Below are positions 12,614-24,830 of a DNA stretch of 64,000 nucleotides, piece by piece. The stretch is from contig CM057135.1 of NCBI GenBank assembly GCA_029964075.1, positions 6,371,001 through 6,435,000 on the forward strand, in the 5' to 3' direction. This stretch comes from Patiria pectinifera. Its lineage: Eukaryota > Echinodermata > Asteroidea > Valvatida > Asterinidae. The notes below the pieces were generated by a model. The model did no database searches. It was not told the DNA's origin and saw only the letters and a program-made list of their open reading frames with translations. Numbering within the stretch: the stretch's first letter is position 1; each line of letters opens with the position of its first letter. A program made the position numbers and the translations under genes.

Positions 12614-12755
12614 GGTTTTTAATATAAAGCGATTTTAAAATTAAACGATTTCTAATTCGATTATTATACCCACACCCTTGTTGTTGATGATCTGTCCTTT
12701 TTCACCTATGACTGAAAATGGCAATTTATCGATTAAACCGTTTTAAAGTTTTTTT

Positions 12756-13056
12756 TTAAACCCTCAATTCTATCGGGCTCGGGTTCGCGCGTACCCAGGG
12801 GTACGATTTTAAGATGTCAGAAGGACAACCGTTGAGGTAATTTTCACTAGTACTTAACTGCGGACAGCGACACGATAAGTCTTCCCCCGCTTCTCTAACT
12901 ACTCTCACACTACCTTGAATATATTCTAACGCTATCTTTTTATCTTCAAGAATGTGTTGGTATCTTTCATATGAGATGTTCATTAAAACCATAAGCGTAT
13001 TGCGTTGTTCGTCTGTAATTGTTCTTATTTGAAATTTATCGTTTAAAGGTGCTTGT
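12756..13056 (-). pseudogene. Small unknown protein B of virus-like cluster
   Basis: An open minus-strand frame of about 100 codons with no clear start before M-V-L-M-N. It reads I-S-Y-E-R-Y-Q-H-I-L-E-D-K-K, then E-D-L-S-C-R-C-P-Q-L, then S-Y-P-W-V-R-A-N-P. It begins essentially where the next upstream frame stops, so the two are packed head to tail with almost no spacer, in the same orientation as the membrane-protein relic. No family recognised. The tight packing without introns is unlike the host gene at 42-63 kb. Confidence 0.45.
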
Positions 13057-13057
13057 T

Positions 13058-13410
13058 TTATAGAAATGTGTCTATGTTTTCTTGCAGCGATTCTAAAGCA
13101 GATTCAAGTCTATCTTCTTCATACGCTTCTTTTAGATCGTTTATAACTCTATTGAAAGTATTTTCGTCGTTAAATAAATAGTCGTAGGGTAAATCACATG
13201 TCAACGATTCAATGAAATCTCTATCTCTTTTTATTTGTGCGGGATCGTCGGGGTTGAACTCAAAGCTGTAAATTAAGATACTTGTACCAATTTCAGCGGG
13301 TCTCCCATCTATTTGCGTATACCAATCAATCTCCGTGGCGCTTTGATTATCTACAACGTCTTCTTATTTAAACGTCTGAAACGTTTTAGAAAGATCCAAG
13401 ACACTCACAC
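13058..13410 (-). pseudogene. Small unknown protein A of virus-like cluster
   Basis: Minus-strand frame of about 100 codons ending at 13058. It contains A-T-E-I-D-W-Y-T-Q-I-D-G-R-P-A-E-I-G, then Y-S-F-E-F-N-P-D-D-P-A-Q-I-K, and a charged helical tail. An in-frame stop at 13365-13367 separates it from a plausible upstream continuation (L-D-L-S-K-T-F-Q-T-F-K), so it is probably truncated and dead. Not recognised. It sits immediately upstream of protein B and belongs to the same compact array. Copy 2 of the array ends before this point. Confidence 0.45.
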
Positions 13411-13777
13411 CGCACGGCTGTTTCACGTGCATTGCCACAACGCACGCAAAGTTTGCGTGAAAAAAAGTTTCCTCCAATGATGCTTGCTAAGAAAAACAAA
13501 ATGGCGGCTACTTTTGCGGTAGCGCGAAACTAAAATAACTGCAGAGAAATGACAATATCTCAAGAACCATAATCTATCAAACAGTACTGTTGAACATTTA
13601 GGGATGCTCTCTCTCAGGAAGCCTATTATTGGAATTTCCTATGATTGAGCTTAGAAGGCATTTTCTTAGCACTAGACCGACCTTAATCAAACCCAGCACA
13701 CTTATCCTTCATGAATAGGTCTTTCAAAACATATCTTTGGTTGCCATGAAAACTAACTTGCAAGTTAGTAACTTAGA
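13411..13777. other. No gene recognised
   Basis: Short stretch between the virus-like cluster and the next LINE. Nothing supported was seen in it. Confidence 0.4.
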
Positions 13778-14986
13778 GGGCGCTACAGTGGAGTGACACG
13801 AAAGAAATTTTGCTCCGCTCAAATGTGTCCGTTTACACCAACAAAATCGCCGCTAATCCTTGCGAATCTTCGACATTGATTTCTCCAACCAAAGAAAATG
13901 TCTATATTTAGCCTTCCTACTGCCTCTAGTGCAATTATGCCTCCCAGAAAGGAGAAAAAACAGTCAACACCGACCGAGTCATCGACACTACCAGACGACA
14001 CATGTACAACACATGCTACACTGGATGACGAAATGCAGGCAAAATTACCCATGATTGCAGAGAGTTCCCTGAAAACGTTACTGCAAAGTGAGTTACGAGA
14101 TCTGAAATTGGGGATCCAGCAACTTATTTTATAGTCACAACGATCCAAAGGTACTTTTTGATGTTACTAATTGTGAACTTGGTAAGGTTTCTACATGGAT
14201 CAAAGCAAATAAATAAATTGTCAACATAATGAAAACACATTTTATGATATTTAGCAAAAAGAAATACCGAATAACCCCTGACATATTTATTGACAACATT
14301 AAAATCAGCCAGACTGACTCGGTCAAGTTTTTGGGACTTCATATCGACAATAATCTCTCTTGGAAAACACATATTAACCATATTTGTTCTATTATATCCA
14401 AGAACATTGGCATTATTTGCAAATTGAGAATTTTTTTCCATTTGACATTTTAATGACTTTATATAATACATTAGTTTTACCTTACTTAACGTATGGCATA
14501 CTTGCATGGGGTCATTGCGGTTCTGGTCTGATGAATAGGATACTTAGACTTCAAAAAAGGCTTTGAGAATAATCAACTCCACAACTTTCCAGGAGCACAG
14601 TGATCCTCTTTTTCAGAAATGTGTAAAGTGTTGAAAGTAAATGATATTTATTGCTTTCAACTTGGAACCTTCATGCATCAACTTAATAATTATAAAATAC
14701 CCGAATCTATCTGTTCAATGTTTATAAAAAATGAGAATATTCATCACTTTTTTACAAGGCAATGTACTGAATTCCATCGGGTATTTTCACGAACTAAGCT
14801 TGCTTCAATGACAGTAAAGCATGAGGGTCCCAAATTATGGCTTTCACTGGATACGTCATTAAAAAATATGTTGTAGTCAATCATTATTTAAGCATTAATA
14901 TAAGGCTCACTTGCTGAATAATTACTTATAATTACTTAATCATGTATAACGGGGTTTACCACTCGTCAGGTTACTGTCATGTTCAT
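13778..14986 (+). mobile_element. LINE of the 31.8-36.6 kb family, internally deleted
   Basis: The 5' part, starting at a GAGGGCGCTA motif, matches the start of the full-length LINE at 31785. It is followed by the beginning of ORF1 (M-P-P-R-K-E-K-K-Q-S-T-P, start about 13938) up to about 14134. The sequence then jumps to the end of the reverse transcriptase: K-F-L-G-L-H-I-D-N-N-L-S-W-K, L-V-L-P-Y-L-T-Y-G-I-L-A-W-G-H-C, and the C-terminal V-K-H-E-G-P-K-L-W region to about 14875. About 3 kb of ORF1, endonuclease and polymerase is missing. Its 3' tail appears to be interrupted by the TIR element that starts at 14991. Confidence 0.78.
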
Positions 14987-14990
14987 GTTC

Positions 14991-15790
14991 CCAGCTAACA
15001 CATCACGTTGCCACAACGTTATGCAAAGTTGTGAAAATGTTGTCATTTGGTAACGTGTCACGATGACATTCAAGCAACGTTGACACAACGTTTGACTGTA
15101 TAATTGTTGGTTGTAAAAATGTTGTATATTGGTAATTTGTACAACGTTGTACGATAGTCATCATATGACATTGTATTGACGTTGTATGGTGGTCGTTTCA
15201 CAATCGTTGTAATACAGTAATAAATATGACGTTGTGGTTACGTTAAATGTAGGTGTTTTCATGACGTTGTTTTTAAGTTGTCAATGTTACGTTGTAAGAA
15301 CGTTGTAATTTAGAATGTTTACAACGTTGCTGTGAGGGTATAATCATGACGTTGAGTTAACGTTCCATCTACGTTATTTTATAACGTTTTTTTCAGTTGT
15401 GAAAATCACATTGTCACGACGTTGTAGTTTAGTATTTCAAAACGTTGCGGTGATGTAAAAATCATGACGTTGTTGTAACATTGTACGTGGGTACTTTCAC
15501 AACGTTGTTGGTATGTTGTTATTCTCACGTTGTCATGACGTTGTAGATAACAATTTACACCACGTTGCTGTGTTCATGACGTTATGATGACGTTGCATAA
15601 AAGTCTCATCATAATGTTGTTGTTAAGTTGTAAATATCATGTTGTCGTGACATTGCAATTTGGTATTTTCACAGCGTGGCTGTTATGTTGAGAGCTCACG
15701 TTGCTGTAACGTTTTATAAGGTGTTTTGACACTGAATTTAAGTTGCAATTATGCTGTGCGTTACGATCCATGCTGTTGTGGTATTGACAA
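14991..15790. repeat. Left TIR and subterminal AACGTTG array
   Basis: About 800 bases dominated by degenerate repeats of ACGTTG with spacing of roughly 30-60 bases. These alternate in orientation around short AT-rich spacers. They resemble transposase-binding subterminal repeats, but the length of the array is unusual. Confidence 0.75.
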
Positions 15791-15900
15791 AAACATTGTG
15801 ATTACGATTTACTGAATGTGAAGTGAACATAATATGTTTTAATTAATGATGTTTTATTTGATAATAATTAACATTTGGGTGCCGCCTTGCATGATGTAAC

Positions 15901-16278
15901 TCATGAAATTTCGAACATCATGTTTGTTTTGTCGTAGTAGGAATATAATGTTTCCAGATATTTTTCTAATGGTCTAAGATGGATGAGATCGTGGTCAAAG
16001 CGCGACTGTTTCCCACTCATATTCATTGTTGAAAACATGTTCTCAATGTTGCACACACCAACGTAACTAGAAATATGATTCCCGTTCTCAAAGAAAATAT
16101 TACCATGGCGCATGCGCATCAGCAGAAATTCCACGTCCAGACCGCGTGATAGCTCATTTGAATTGCTCTGCTCAGTCGAGTCAGCAATCGAGCAGCAGCA
16201 GCTCACTATAACGGTCGCCGACTCGCCGTCCAGTTGATGTGAAGTATGGTCGCCAAGCAAGTTATTTTCACTACAGCA
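15901..16278 (-). CDS. Hypothetical terminal exon inside TIR transposon
   Basis: Open minus-strand frame of about 120 codons ending at 15901. Its upstream edge has a possible 3' splice site (CTGTAG on the minus strand, about 16280). A polyadenylation signal AATAAA follows the stop, near 15852. The sequence includes a serine/cysteine-rich stretch and E-K-Y-L-E-T-L-Y-S-Y-Y-D near the C-terminus. No family recognised. Its place inside the TIRs makes it a candidate part of a transposase gene, but no catalytic residues can be assigned, so a passenger or chance frame is possible. Confidence 0.35.
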   Translation of the reverse strand, partial: CCSENNLLGDHTSHQLDGESATVIVSCCCSIADSTEQSNSNELSRGLDVEFLLMRMRHGNIFFENGNHISSYVGVCNIENMFSTMNMSGKQSRFDHDLIHLRPLEKYLETLYSYYDKTNMMFEIS

Positions 16279-17963
16279 TTTCTTAGAAGGTAGGAATGAA
16301 ATTTTCTGTATCTTGACTTCATTCTTGTGTCGAACACATTGTCTAAAAATCTGATGAAAGGATCAAATTAAAGTAAAACAACTTTTCGAACAAAGTCGCT
16401 GTAAAAAATGAAGATTTTCCTATGCCTATCATCTTTGTTTTCAAGTTTTAATAAATGTTGAAAATGTTCTTCAGACTTGATCAGAATAAATGTAGATTAA
16501 TTAAGAGTGAAAATATGTGCCTCAATTGAGATTGGAGGCTCGTCAATGCGAACAGTTTTGGAGGATCATACACTGAAAGAAACGTTCAAGTCATCTGGTT
16601 TTCAATTTGATAATACAATCTTGGTATTATTCCAAGGAAATATTATACATGTGGATCAGATTTACTCGAATTCATGTGCGACATGTTAGACCTTTTTAAC
16701 AACGTTTTAGGTTGGAAAGTTATTTGTTCGATAGTTATAATTTTACATAAAACAGATATTGTTTTAGCAAATGGCAAAAATGGCAAAAGTGTATACATTA
16801 TATCGATTGTTTGTATTTTTTTTCCAAATTGATGAATTAATCAAAATGTAACAATATTGTATTGAGATACGCATGATACCCGAGCCAACAACCGTGAAAT
16901 TGTTACCTGGGGTATCTCTTAATTTATAGATCTGAGTTGATTTTCTCTGAACTAAAACTAGCGCAAATTTGAGCATAAACAGTCCGTTATAAAATTCCCG
17001 CCCGAAGACACAGTGTACGGTTGTAATAGCAACGCGCATTAGCATTTCAGTCTCAAGGGTCAGGCCTAAAGTTCACGTTCCAGGACCGTACACGTATAAA
17101 CCGTCATCTGGCTTTCGTTGGCTTGTACATAACAAGTGTATTCAATCCGGGCTTTCGGGCCGTATAGCTCCCAGGGTTTGGCGTGATTTATGGGAGTTTG
17201 ACCAAAGTGTGTGGAGTAGGGTTCAGGGCCAGGTCAGCACTGTTACAAGATCAATGAAAAATACGCGAACTATAAAAGCCTTTTCTAAAAAGGGTCATTT
17301 GTAGACTAGTTTTTTCGTGAAAATAAGACATTATGTGGGTTGAAGAGCACGGGGACATCATATTTACACTGTGTTCAAACTTGATTAGTTTTATATATTT
17401 CTCAACCTTAAAAAACATCGTTTCTTTCTCCAGGTAGGCAGTACACAGGTATGCTATACGTGAGTGCACTGGCTGCAGGATGTGGCATGTTTAAACTTTT
17501 AACTTCAGCAGTCTTCGAGGGAGGAAGTTTCTAATTATTTTGAAAACCATCCCATACATCTCTTCAAGGTTGTTGCTGTAAGTAATTCAACATACACTGA
17601 CCTCTATACATGTATCTCTGTAAGATGGTGAAATTAACTTTTAAAATGTGTTGAAAATACACCTTGGTCGAAATTTGTTAAGTGATTACCTGACGTTCAC
17701 CAGACACCTATATTACTTAAATTTATGTATTCATGAAATTTATCTATACTATAAAATTCAAGACCGTGAACCCAATGCATACATATCCAAATCCTTCCAA
17801 CTCAAAATGTTCATACTACCACGTCCGCCTTAACAAAGTCATTCTTGTCGAGTCATGCGCCAGAAAAGATGCGTGCACAATGCTCTCTAAAACTAACCCA
17901 AAAAAACCCAGACATTTTGCGTGAACCTCCCTGGCGAGAGCTGATTAATTTTCTAGCAGGTAT
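16279..17963. other. Transposon interior, nothing recognised
   Basis: AT-rich interior of the 6.9 kb element. No coding similarity or repeat was seen. Confidence 0.35.
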
Positions 17964-19069
17964 TGGGTCATATGTATAAAAACTAGTAAATGCTAGGAAG
18001 TTTAAGCAAAAAGTAAACGCATTTACTTTGGAGTACAAGCATTAAGGAAAAGCAAATGCTTGATTTCGTATGAATAAAAGTTTGCCTTTACTGCTCAGCA
18101 TTTACTAGACGACAAATAGCAAATGCTTCTTACTGTTGGATTGTTGTCATGGACGAATGAATGCCAACAATAGGGTTTCTTTTGTGTGTACGAACTGCCG
18201 CACACACACAGGGTTTACACATGGTGTAATAGTCCAAATCAAGGTGATGCATATAGTACATGTAGTAGTACATTCATTTTGATCCTCAAATCCAGCAAAC
18301 ATGATGACACTTTTCGGCAGTTGCAGAATACAAAAAGTATACTTTCATCATTCATGAAAATTGTAAAGGTCCACAGTGTCCTGTAGTCACGTCACAATTG
18401 CATAAAAATCACAGACGTGTTGAAGTGGGTAAAATCATACCAACATTCGATACACAAAGAGTTTTGTTTATTGAAATATTAAAACAATAATAGTTTGCAA
18501 AGATTGGTGACCTAATAAACTAACAAATGATTTCATTTTGTTCAGTCCCCAGGGTGCCGTTGGATAAAATTTATCCTTAATCATTCTGTGCCGCACTGAA
18601 TTTTACGCTAACACTTCTCATATCGTGAACAAAATGTGAAATTATCGTTTCTAATTCTAGTAATAAAATACATAATAAAAATTGCGCATAAATGTTAGTC
18701 AAAATACAGTGTATGGTATTATATGTAGTTTATTAACGTTTTGTGTCAATTTTGGGGTGATTAATATTAATAAATGCAGCAGTTTTTGCGCAGAAGTATT
18801 TGCTTTATATTTTCAAGGTTGCCCCAACCCAGCCTTGAAAAATGACCAGTAAATGCTTGAAATCTGAAGCATTTACTCCTTTTTATTCATACGAAATGAA
18901 GTAAACACTTCTAGTCTAGCGAAAGCTAGCAAGTAAAAAGTAAATACTTTTAGCTTTCAGCAAATGCTTTCCAGTAAAAGCATTTGCTTCATTTTTATTC
19001 ATACAAATGCAAGTAAATGCTTAAAAATGGGTAGTAAAAGCAAATGCTAGTTTTTATACATACGACCCA
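17964..19069. mobile_element. Nested MITE-like element, about 1.1 kb
   Basis: The ends are inverted copies of TGGGTCrTATGTATAAAAAC. Both ends are followed inward by many copies of an AAGCATTTACT/AGTAAATGCTT motif in both orientations (about 17990-18130 and 18840-19050). Host-side bases allow a TA target duplication if the first base of one TIR is mismatched, but this is not certain. The central part has no coding potential. It lies wholly inside the larger TIR transposon, so it arrived later. Confidence 0.75.
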
Positions 19070-21324
19070 TTAACTTCAATGTTGTGAAAAAATGCAATGA
19101 ACTTTATAATTTTTATCATTAGATGTCTTTCAAAAATGAATAACTTGTATTTCGCAGGAAAATAGCAGTTGAAAAAAAGGAAATAAACTTTCGGGGTGAA
19201 ACTCGAAAGTAGCGTAGGCAACGGATCTTTAATCAAAATAATTATGAATCAAATTAGGTTTTGCCCTTCACCGACGTATAAACACTGTGTACCCAGTGTG
19301 TATTCGCATAAAATAATTATGCGCATATCAAAACTGCTACTGGACGGTTCTTCTTAACATTTAATGCAATTGTTTCGTGTGAAATTTAAATTACTTAAAA
19401 AAAGCTTGAGCTCTTTGGTAATCAAATATTTTCTGTATTTATAATATATTCAGGTACCTGCATGACATGACTTCGCATGAACTTTTAGAAATGGCAGCCG
19501 ATTGTGCTTGGTTATCCAGAAGGGCCAAGATTTAAGGTACGTGTATTAAGAAACTAACCATCGCAGTCACTAAATTGATTGGTCAAAAGGTATCAGCGAC
19601 AAACACCTTAAATACACTTCTGAAACGAGCACCATAGACCTAATGTAATGCCGACTACCAAGACCATAAACTTGCGGAAGAACCAACATTTTGATCGTTA
19701 CGTACATACATTTGAACATGAAGTTGTTTAGATTACATAAAAGTGCGTAAAACAGGCTGGCGCTATAACTCTCAACCAGGGTTTTGGTTACCCTTTAAAT
19801 TTGAGAAATATCCTTGACTTCAGGGTCAACTTGAAACAAGAGGCTCATTTATGTTATCCCTGTCTCTCGTGGGTTAAAGATTGTACATGTAGAAACACAA
19901 GCACAGCTCTGCTTGAAGTACATGTATTGAGAAGACAGACATTATCTGGATATACATGTAGTTTTAAATTTCACATCTGGTGAGCCAGCGTGACACGCAG
20001 TGAGTGTTTTAAGCCTAAGGCAGCAAACATTAAATAGTTCATAATGTTTAAATAATTGATACATTTTTTTTGTTTTCCTTATTTTCTTGTCAGATTCGTG
20101 TCTTTGGAGAAGTGCCATATTGACAACCTTGCTGAACAAGGAATCCACTTTTTCTCTACATCTGGATAATCTTCTGTTAAAGGTTCCATTAAATGAATGT
20201 TACTCTAAAACATAGATTGGGCAATTAGCCAATCTGCATGGAGGTATTCAAAGAAAATCATGTTGAAATGTCAATATTTTAAAATGCAGGTTTTTTGCGA
20301 GTTCCCTGCATACAAATATATCTTCACGAACAAACGTTATTCAAGTATCCCTTTCAAGTGTTATTCTTTTTCATAGACTCTGTAGCTACAAAAAAAAACA
20401 ATTGAGTTTTGTTTTGAAGATGTTCCATGGGAGAGAAAGAAAATTAAGGATCTAGATAGAGGACAGATTTAAAAAGCATGTGATTCAGTAGATTAAAAGT
20501 TGTCGGATCTATTTTATTTGTTCAATGTGAAAGTCGCCTTCCTATACTATATTTCTCATCACGGACAGTGGAAAATACTAATGTTCAAATACTATTTGAA
20601 ACCATACTTTTGCTTGAATGTACGTTACGTATAGCACTGTGTATTTTTCATGAATTAATCCAATACATGAATAGGTATTCTCTAGTGCGGGTAACATTGT
20701 GATATGGAGCCCCTTTAAAGGTGATGTATAAAACCGTTGAGTGGCTAGGTCGCCGATAATAACCCTTGCATTCCGGCTCTGGCTATATTATTGGCGACCA
20801 GACCCTTTATCTTCTAATTGCTCAGTAACAACGTTATTGTCTTGTTAAAAGGTCGGTTCATACTCTGTGAAGTTACGGCAATTCACTTTGTGAAGTTACG
20901 GCAATCATTAACGCCAGCGCTAAAAATTTGGGGGGAAAAAGAGTGAACCACATTTAACTCTGGGAAATTTTGAGTCAAATGGTTTCGATTTCAACATTTC
21001 AAAATTTTCTTACACTTGAAGTATGAACCGATCGTTAGAGCTCAGCCCAGTCACCAAGGCGTGAATTCCGTAATGTGGATTCAAGTAAAAGACTTTAAAT
21101 TTATACCATTCATGAAATGGACACTGTAGTGATATGTGCATATTGATGTGTCCAAATAATTGCAGTGAGTATTAATTACACTTACCGTTTTAGTGATTGC
21201 ATTTTAGTAATGTTTTTACATGCTGTTTTTTCTGAACACTCTTTGTAATAAAATTAGAGAAACATGAATTACATGTATGTTTAATTGTTTTGTTATCGTT
21301 TTCAGAAACATTTCTCCATAAATG
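19070..21324. other. Transposon interior, nothing recognised
   Basis: Right-hand interior of the 6.9 kb element. No coding similarity was seen. Confidence 0.35.
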
Positions 21325-21939
21325 CCCAGTAGGTTGCAGTAAGGTGGCCACCATGTTGCAGCAACATGTCCATTAAGTTGTAGTAACGTGTCCACAAAGT
21401 TGCAGCAACGTGGCTTTAAAGTTGCAGAAACGTCCCATTTAGCTGCAATAACGTGCCCACAAAGTTGCAGCAATGTCCTCATAAAGTTGCAGTAACGTCC
21501 CCATAAAGTTGCAGTAACGTGCCCATAAAGTTGCTTAAACGTGTCCAATACGTTGCTTTAACGTGTACACTAAGTTGCATCAACGTTTCCAGTAAGTTGC
21601 AGTGACGTCCCAAATTAGGTTGCAGTAACGTGCTAATCAAGTGGTAATCATGTCGCAAAAAGGTTGTAGAAACGTGCGTAGAAGTTGCTGTTATGTGTCA
21701 ATTTGGTCGCAAATAACGTGGCGTCAAGGTGGTAATCATGTGCAATCACGACCAAAAAAAGTTGTGATGTATGTTGCGTTTACGTTGTGGAAACGTCATT
21801 GTAACGTTGCGTGATAACGTTGTAGCAACGCGCACGCGAGTCGACATTTTTACGTTGCCGCAACGTCATTTTCCTCACGTTGCAGCAACGAAAACCTGAC
21901 CTTCTGGCAACGTTGTCACAACGTAAATGTGTTAGCTGG
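21325..21939. repeat. Right subterminal repeat array and TIR
   Basis: About 600 bases of tandem-like units such as AAGTTGCAGTAACGTG (period roughly 24-26 bases). These grade into the AACGTTG type near the TIR. The unit is related to the left array, but its dominant form differs (GTTGCAGTAACGTG against GTTGTAACGTTG). Confidence 0.75.
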
Positions 21940-22035
21940 GTTCCCTTGTAGTAAATTGTCTGGTGTATCTGTATACGTGTTATGTGTATGTAGTTTGTGC
22001 ATGTGTGTTAAATGTAATTGTTGTAACTTACATTA

Positions 22036-23960
22036 TTCAATTCAATTCAATTCAACATGGTTTATTAACAAATCACGAATGGCAGCCACAGGTGAATTGC
22101 ACGTGATTTACATTTGAAAAAAAAAATACATTTAAAAAAGTTAAAGGCCTACCGAGTTAAAAAACAAAATATGACATTAAATACTAATATTAGAAAAGGT
22201 TTAAACATTGTGCATACAGATCTGACTAAAGAAAATTGTCTATATAGAGAAATACATATTATTGTTAGACTGTGTTGCAATCAATTGATCTTACTTAAAA
22301 AGGGGGCATTGAAATTGCGTTAAAACTTATAAAAGACATTCAAAAAGGTTGCAGGTAAAAAAATTATAGTTTCATTTAGGATAAGAATTATAAAAATGAG
22401 CCAGATGATGAATGAGTTTAAAAATTGTGCAAGATGAGTGGCAGTCAAATTATCTTATTTAAATGAAAGGTAGTATTAAAATAACGTTAAAACTTGTAGA
22501 ATACAATAAAAGCTTGCAGGTAAAAATCAATTCATTTCATTTGAGATTAGAGTTATACAGATGTACCAGATGAGGAATGGCACTATTCTGCATTCTATTT
22601 GTATTACACTTAAGTTGTGGGACTTTATTCGAATTTCTTAGTGTACGTTTCATTTTTGGAGGAGATGGGATAAAATCCTTAAATTGTTCAGTTTGTTTCA
22701 ATGTTCTTTCGATGAATGATGTACATAGAGATTCTCTTCTTTGTTTCAAGGGGGAAATCCCGAGCTCACATAGCATCTCGGAATAACTGTTATAACCACC
22801 GCGTCCGGTGATTATTCGTAGAGCTCTTTTTTGGATGCTTTCGATCTGGTCAGACTGGGCGGTGGTTAATCCCCCATCCCATACTGGTGCTCCATATTCA
22901 AGAAGCGGTCTGATGTAGCTGTTAGATAATAAGTAGATCCTGGACAGGCAAACAGTGGCCTTTAAGAAGACGGAGCATGTAAAGTTTTCTACCTGCACGT
23001 TTAATGAGGTCGGTAATATGTGTGACCCATTTCAAATTGCTCTGAATAAGTATGCCAAGAAGTTTAATTGATTGCACTGTTTCTAACTGATGATCATGCA
23101 GCATGAGCGAAGGTGGAGCTGGGGAGTTTCGCTGGAATGTTATTTTCATTGCTGTACATTTCTTTGGGTTTAGTTTCATGCTGTTATCCTTCGACCACTG
23201 TACCAAAGAGGAGACAGCTGACTGCATGCGCGACAATTGGTTTTGAGTTCGGCATTCGACAAGAGTCATGTCGTCGACATATTTGTAGGCGTTTATACCA
23301 TTCGGTGGGGACATATCGTTGATCATTGCCAGAAAGATGATTGGCCCTAGACGTGTGCCCTGCGGTACGCCAGAGTGAAGAGTGGACCAATCAGACTCGG
23401 AGGTTTTGTACCGTACTCTTTGTTGACGTGATGTGAGGAAGTCTGCGACCCATGGGATGAGCGACGGACGAACACCGAGGTCCAACAACTTAGCAATTGC
23501 TAAAGTGTGGTCGATACGGTCGAATGCTTTTGTAAAGTCTGTCACAACAATTGTAGACGAAGCTTTTGGAATTTCAGCGTTAGCGTAGACTTGGTGTAAA
23601 ATGTTAATTAAGCAGTGGGTAGTTGACAGGAATTTTCGATTCCCAAATTGGTTTGGGTCCAGTTTGGGCTGGATATATCTGAAGATCCATTTGGCTATGA
23701 AGCCTTCAGTCACCTTCGCGAAATGGTCTGTGAGAGAGATTGGGCGGAGTTTATCCAGTGTAGGGGGATTTGTTTTGGGTACCGGGATAACGATAGCTCG
23801 TTTCCATTGGTCGAGCACAATGCATTGTTCGAAAGATGAATTAATAATATGTGTTACGGGTGTCGCAAGTTCATAAGAGAATGTTCTCACAATCCTCGCG
23901 GAAATGTCATCTGGACCTCCAGCAGAGAGCGGAGTGACGGCTGCCTGTCAGGCGCACAAC
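22036..23960 (-). mobile_element. CR1/Jockey-group LINE, 5'-truncated
   Basis: The minus-strand element ends at low coordinate with about four TTGAA repeats (plus-strand TTCAA at 22036-22058) right after AATAAACCATG. This is a typical microsatellite 3' tail. Coding sequence runs from about 23950 to 22537. The 5' part, including the endonuclease, is missing beyond about 23960. Confidence 0.85.
22537..23950 (-). pseudogene. Non-LTR reverse transcriptase, one frameshift
   Basis: The minus-strand protein begins within the RT domain (G-G-P-D-D-I-S-A-R-I-V). It carries L-R-P-I-S-L-T-D-H-F-A-K-V-T-E, V-V-T-D-F-T-K-A-F-D-R-I-D-H, S-G-V-P-Q-G-T-R-L-G-P-I-I-F and the catalytic K-Y-V-D-D-M-T near 23270. 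L-L-G-I-L-I-Q-S-N-L-K-W marks the thumb. After a frame change near 22950 the C-terminal region continues with Y-I-R-P-L-L-E-Y-G-A-P-V-W-D to a stop at 22537. Apart from this shift the frame is open for about 470 codons, so the insertion is not ancient. The YVDD variant and G-V-P-Q-G-T box place it in the CR1/Jockey group. Confidence 0.85.
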
Positions 23961-24011
23961 ACATTCCTCAACAACATTAAATGAACAAATCATATTAACT
24001 TAATTAATTAC

Positions 24012-24150
24012 AAATGTGGGGTCACTACTCGACAAGCCTTGCTTTTTAGAGACCCCCATCCACATTATTATGATCTTATGATTTTCTCTGCATATTGTTC
24101 TGTATTGTTATGTGGTAAATAAAGTAAGATTAATTGATTGATTGATTGAT
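24012..24150 (+). mobile_element. LINE 3' tail only
   Basis: Contains CTACTCGACAAGC and GCTTTTTAGAGACCCCC, close to the 3' UTR of the full-length LINE at about 36420-36460. It ends in AATAAAGTAAGATTAATTGATTGATTGATTG-like ATTG repeats at 24131-24150. An extremely 5'-truncated insertion of the same or a sister family. Confidence 0.7.
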
Positions 24151-24825
24151 ATATATGTATTATACATATTATGATATACATATTCCAAAAATGTGCTCAT
24201 CATTAACACTACAGCTTACTTTTCGTCTTGAAAGCCACCAAATCATAAAACAGAAGTTACGTTATGATTGTCCAACTTCTGATGAGCTAATTTGAGAGTT
24301 AGGTCTTGGCAAATTAAAAAATTATATACATTTTTAATCAGTTAAACAACGTCCTGTTGAATCAAGGTTCTGCTATTCGTAGCCTTTGGGTTGCTTGGTG
24401 TCAGATCAATCTTCCAGATACATGGCCATACCTCCACCAATCTTGCTCACGTTTGACATGGTATTTGTTCATATATTTATCTTTCTAAAAATGCTTTGAA
24501 TCGTCATGGAAACCGTCTACATAGCCTGACTCTCTACCCATACAGATAAATATAATAATATATATACATTTTTCAATAAGTAGAGATTTGTGATTTTTAG
24601 TCTTAGTGGCAGTTAAATAAAATCAAAAATAGCAACATGGATGTGATCCATTCTAGCCTGTTGGATCCATACTTTTAAACACAAATGGGGTAAAATATGG
24701 AAATTAATTAATTTATGGAAGATTTTGTCATCGCAAAACTATGCTTATGTCGCTAATCAAAGCATAAATGGAAATATTCTTAGCCCAGCGATGGACATAT
24801 GGGAGGTACCGGTACATTAGTCAAC
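24151..24825. other. No gene recognised
   Basis: AT-rich sequence up to the target duplication of the next retrotransposon. Nothing supported. Confidence 0.4.
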
Positions 24826-24830
24826 ATTAC

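Larger units (their letters stand above)
14991..21939. mobile_element. 6.9 kb TIR DNA transposon with 4-bp target duplication
   Basis: The ends are inverted copies starting CCAGCTAACACA at 14991 and ending TGTGTTAGCTGG at 21939. They are flanked by the direct 4-base duplication GTTC (14987-14990 and 21940-21943). Inside each end lies a long array of degenerate AACGTTG/GTTGTAACG motifs. The interior has no recognisable transposase. It holds one candidate exon (15901-16278 minus) and a nested MITE (17964-19069). Superfamily not assigned: a 4-bp duplication occurs in several groups, such as Chapaev, Sola and Ginger. It is either a non-autonomous element or one whose transposase has decayed. Confidence 0.8.

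Noticed and set aside
21216..21548. Minus-strand open frame of 110 codons
   Set aside because: It is simply the translation of the GTTGCAGTAACGTG repeat array at the transposon end.
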